Program-made: the position numbers and the translations under genes
Shown here: in pieces, positions 15,286-17,235 of the stretch
How positions within the stretch are numbered: the first letter of the stretch is position 1
How the letters are laid out: each line of letters begins with the position of its first letter
From: an uncultured Lachnospiraceae bacterium
GTDB taxonomy: Bacteria > Bacillota > Clostridia > Lachnospirales > Lachnospiraceae
Length of the DNA: 17,235 nucleotides
Reading direction: 5' to 3'
NCBI GenBank assembly: GCA_902772565.1
Contig: CACYBJ010000015.1
Coordinates: 1-17,235 of the forward strand
The notes under the pieces: generated by a model
Told to the model about the DNA's origin: nothing
Database searches by the model: none
Seen by the model: the letters and a program-made list of their open reading frames with translations, nothing else

Positions 15286-16728
15286 CTATTTCATGAAAAC
15301 AAATCCAAGAACCGATACCTTGCTTTGTTCTGCAAGGTTAATTTCCTTTATTACATCATCCGTATTGGAATCTCCGGCTTTTTCTACAAAAATAGCGGCA
15401 TCACATTCGGAGAATTTACTCAAAGAATCCATATCTTTTACAATGCAGGCACCCGATTCTGTATTGCAGAATTCTTTTAATGCTTCCTTTATGTCTGCAA
15501 TTGTCTGTTCATTTTTATCAGTTACTCCGGTAATATATATATTCTCGAAGCCGTTTTTCTTAATGGCAATTCTTGCATTCGTGGATATTTCTTTAATACA
15601 ACTATCATAGGCTGAACCTTCAGCATTTGCCGGCACAAGGCCTATAATTGTCTGTCCCATATCCTCCGACAGATTTTCCTCCACGCGGATAACCGGTTTT
15701 AACACATATCTAATCGCAATAATCAGTGCCGCGAGCAGAATCCCGCCAAAAAAACCGGCAATAATCAGTTTCTTATGAACATAAGAAACCCTTCGGGTTA
15801 CCATACTTCCGGAAACCATCTCTTGAGAATTACTTTCAACATCTTCCTTTTCAAGTCCTGAATTCTCAATCTCATTTGTACTACTCAGTTTTGAGTATTC
15901 CAAAACCAGTGAGAACAGTTTCTTTTGGTTTGCCGGTATGGTATTTTCGATGCTTAAATAGTTAGCACGGGCAGCATACATATTGTCGTGTACACCTACT
16001 TTTCTTTGGTAGATATCGTCATTATAGGCATAATAGAAATCGTCCGAAACAAGGTTGATTGTATAAGAAGGAAAACCGGACGAAATCTGTTTTTCTGCAG
16101 CATCAACAGCCTTTTTGCAGATTTTTTGCATCAGTTCACACTGTTCTTCGTCTATTCCGGTAATTATAATAGAAAGCGTATCCGATTCCGCTGTAATAAC
16201 AATCAATTCGCGAATATATTCTTCCTTTGTTCCAAACTGATTGCATAGAAAATCATAGTCAATTTCACTTAATACAGTGTCCCTGAATGCAAGTGCAATA
16301 TTTTCTCCGTTTTTCTCGTATCCTTCACCTTCTATGGAATCATTCGTATTTACATCGATATAATATAATAAACTTTCAGTTGGAGCATGTTGATAATCCA
16401 CCTTCACATAAATGGAGTTTGTCAGATATTCTTCTGCGGAGCGGAATAATTCCCGATAATCATTATATAATTCAACACTGGAGTATACATCCGCAATTTC
16501 GTCATCAGATAAAGGCTTTTTAGCCGTCTCGATAGATTGAAGTACAGATTCATCTCCTTTTTCCACATCAATAATCACCTTTTTGGCAGCTGCACGATAA
16601 TCTTTGAAAATGCCAAAGCAATTTCCAAGAATCGCGCAAACAATCGCGGAAACAATAAGCCACTTCCATTTAATAAGAATCTCCCTCATAACATCTTTGA
16701 AACTAACAGAGATCTCTATATCCTTCAT
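15286..16728 (-). CDS. Wzz/CpsC-type chain-length determinant with unusual C-terminal domain
   Basis: Protein of 480 residues. A short cytoplasmic N-terminus (1-22) precedes the first membrane segment (about 23-41). A large external domain (about 42-318) is followed by a second membrane segment (about 321-341). This is the layout of polysaccharide co-polymerases that control chain length. The remaining 139 residues are cytoplasmic and longer than the tail of ordinary CpsC proteins. This part contains ENIYITGVTDKNEQT (394-408) and SECDAAIFVEKAGDSNTDD (422-440), and ends VSVLGFVFMK. That order resembles the start and end of a BY-kinase (CpsD-like) domain, but the GKS/T Walker A loop is absent and the middle is missing, so it is probably not an active kinase. 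The ATG at 16728 has AAAGGA 9 bases upstream and lies 21 bases after the priming transferase stop. The Wzz call is firm; the tail interpretation is tentative. Confidence 0.85.
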   Translation of the reverse strand: MKDIEISVSFKDVMREILIKWKWLIVSAIVCAILGNCFGIFKDYRAAAKKVIIDVEKGDESVLQSIETAKKPLSDDEIADVYSSVELYNDYRELFRSAEEYLTNSIYVKVDYQHAPTESLLYYIDVNTNDSIEGEGYEKNGENIALAFRDTVLSEIDYDFLCNQFGTKEEYIRELIVITAESDTLSIIITGIDEEQCELMQKICKKAVDAAEKQISSGFPSYTINLVSDDFYYAYNDDIYQRKVGVHDNMYAARANYLSIENTIPANQKKLFSLVLEYSKLSSTNEIENSGLEKEDVESNSQEMVSGSMVTRRVSYVHKKLIIAGFFGGILLAALIIAIRYVLKPVIRVEENLSEDMGQTIIGLVPANAEGSAYDSCIKEISTNARIAIKKNGFENIYITGVTDKNEQTIADIKEALKEFCNTESGACIVKDMDSLSKFSECDAAIFVEKAGDSNTDDVIKEINLAEQSKVSVLGFVFMK

Positions 16729-16749
16729 TATCTATAGTCCTTTCCTGTT

Positions 16750-17235
16750 CTATCTTGCTCCCGAACCTTTTAGTACAACCGCAATCGTCTTGCAAATAAT
16801 CTTGATATCCAATCCCAATGACCAGTTTGCGATATATTTGATGTCCAGTTTCACCACTTCCTCGAAATCGGTAATTTCGCTTCGTCCGCTCACCTGCCAC
16901 ATTCCGGTTATTCCGGGTTTCGCAGCCATACGTGCTCTGTGGTGTAACTGATATCTTTCCCACTCATCCACTGTCGGCGGTCTGGTGCCAACCAAAGACA
17001 TCTGGCCAATCAGAACATTGAAAAACTGCGGGAACTCATCGATACTTGTATTTCTTAAGAACTGCCCTATACCGGTCTTGTGCTTTCCGTTCGGCAGGAT
17101 CTTATTGCCGATTATTCTCGGGTCGAAGTCCATCTTGAACATCATTCCATCCTGAATATTGTTCTGATCCATTAAATCTTTTTTCCGATCTTCCGCGTCC
17201 TTATACATGGTACGGAACTTCACCATGCGGAACTT
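16750..17235 (-). CDS. Undecaprenyl-phosphate sugar phosphotransferase (bacterial sugar transferase), C-terminal part
   Basis: The frame stays open to the right edge, so only the last 161 residues are seen. They hold the catalytic domain: KFRTMYKDAE near the start, then FLRNTSIDEFPQFFNVL, whose Asp-Glu pair matches the catalytic dyad known from PglC. MSLVGTRPPT, HHRARMAAKPGITGMWQVSGR and the C-terminal amphipathic stretch ANWSLGLDIKII follow. The family adds a sugar-1-phosphate (often glucose, galactose or a derivative) to undecaprenyl phosphate, the first step of repeat synthesis, at the inner membrane face. The GTRPP variant, rather than GPRP, is common in Firmicutes exopolysaccharide enzymes of the CpsE/EpsL type. 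The ATG at 17224-17226 is internal, because in-frame KFR codons continue upstream within the conserved KFRMVKFRTM motif. Any N-terminal membrane region lies outside the window; the sugar cannot be assigned. Confidence 0.93.
   Translation of the reverse strand, partial: KFRMVKFRTMYKDAEDRKKDLMDQNNIQDGMMFKMDFDPRIIGNKILPNGKHKTGIGQFLRNTSIDEFPQFFNVLIGQMSLVGTRPPTVDEWERYQLHHRARMAAKPGITGMWQVSGRSEITDFEEVVKLDIKYIANWSLGLDIKIICKTIAVVLKGSGAR

Noticed and set aside
17204..17235. Direct repeat CGGAACTT at the right end
   Set aside because: It encodes the two KFR triplets of the conserved KFRMVKFRTM motif, so it is explained by coding sequence.

Overview
The window is one continuous surface- or exo-polysaccharide gene cluster. 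All 15 genes lie on the minus strand and are tightly packed: overlaps of 4-8 bases, or gaps of about 7-98 bases. Nothing on the plus strand looks real. The AT-rich sequence, AGGAG-type ribosome binding sites and a priming transferase with the 'MSLVGTRPPT...HHRARMAAKPGITG' type of tail suggest a Gram-positive anaerobe of the Clostridia, probably Lachnospiraceae-like. That placement is inferred from protein style; no rRNA or other taxonomic marker is present.

In transcription order (right to left): a priming sugar-phosphate transferase cut by the right edge (16750-17235); a Wzz/CpsC-like chain-length protein with an unusual C-terminal extension (15286-16728); a large Wzy/O-antigen-ligase-family membrane protein (13652-15220); two GT4 glycosyltransferases (12379-13659, 11253-12368); a Stealth-family sugar-phosphate transferase (10213-11235); a Wzx-type flippase (8741-10189); three more GT4 transferases (7630-8712, 6398-7531, 5306-6388), the first and third being paralogues; a second Wzy_C-type membrane protein (4030-5298); a nucleotide-sugar block gmd (2920-3978), manC-like (1600-2910), rmd-like (573-1532); and a GT-C membrane glycosyltransferase cut by the left edge (1-576).

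Read together, this is a Wzx/Wzy-dependent pathway. A sugar phosphate is loaded on undecaprenyl phosphate, up to five GT4 enzymes extend the repeat, and the Stealth enzyme probably adds a sugar through a phosphodiester. Wzx flips the unit, a Wzy-type protein polymerises it and the Wzz-like protein sets length. Gmd, ManC and Rmd would supply GDP-D-rhamnose. The GT-C protein may decorate the product outside the membrane.

No tRNA, rRNA, insertion sequence, CRISPR array, convincing terminator or strong promoter was found. No gene-free stretch exceeds 100 bases. The main promoter and any regulator, BY-kinase and phosphatase genes would lie beyond the right edge or elsewhere. The most notable points are the paralogous GT4 pair bracketing a third GT4 gene, a G7 tract inside that third gene, a Stealth gene together with two Wzy-like proteins, and a Wzz protein ending in what looks like a degenerate kinase remnant.
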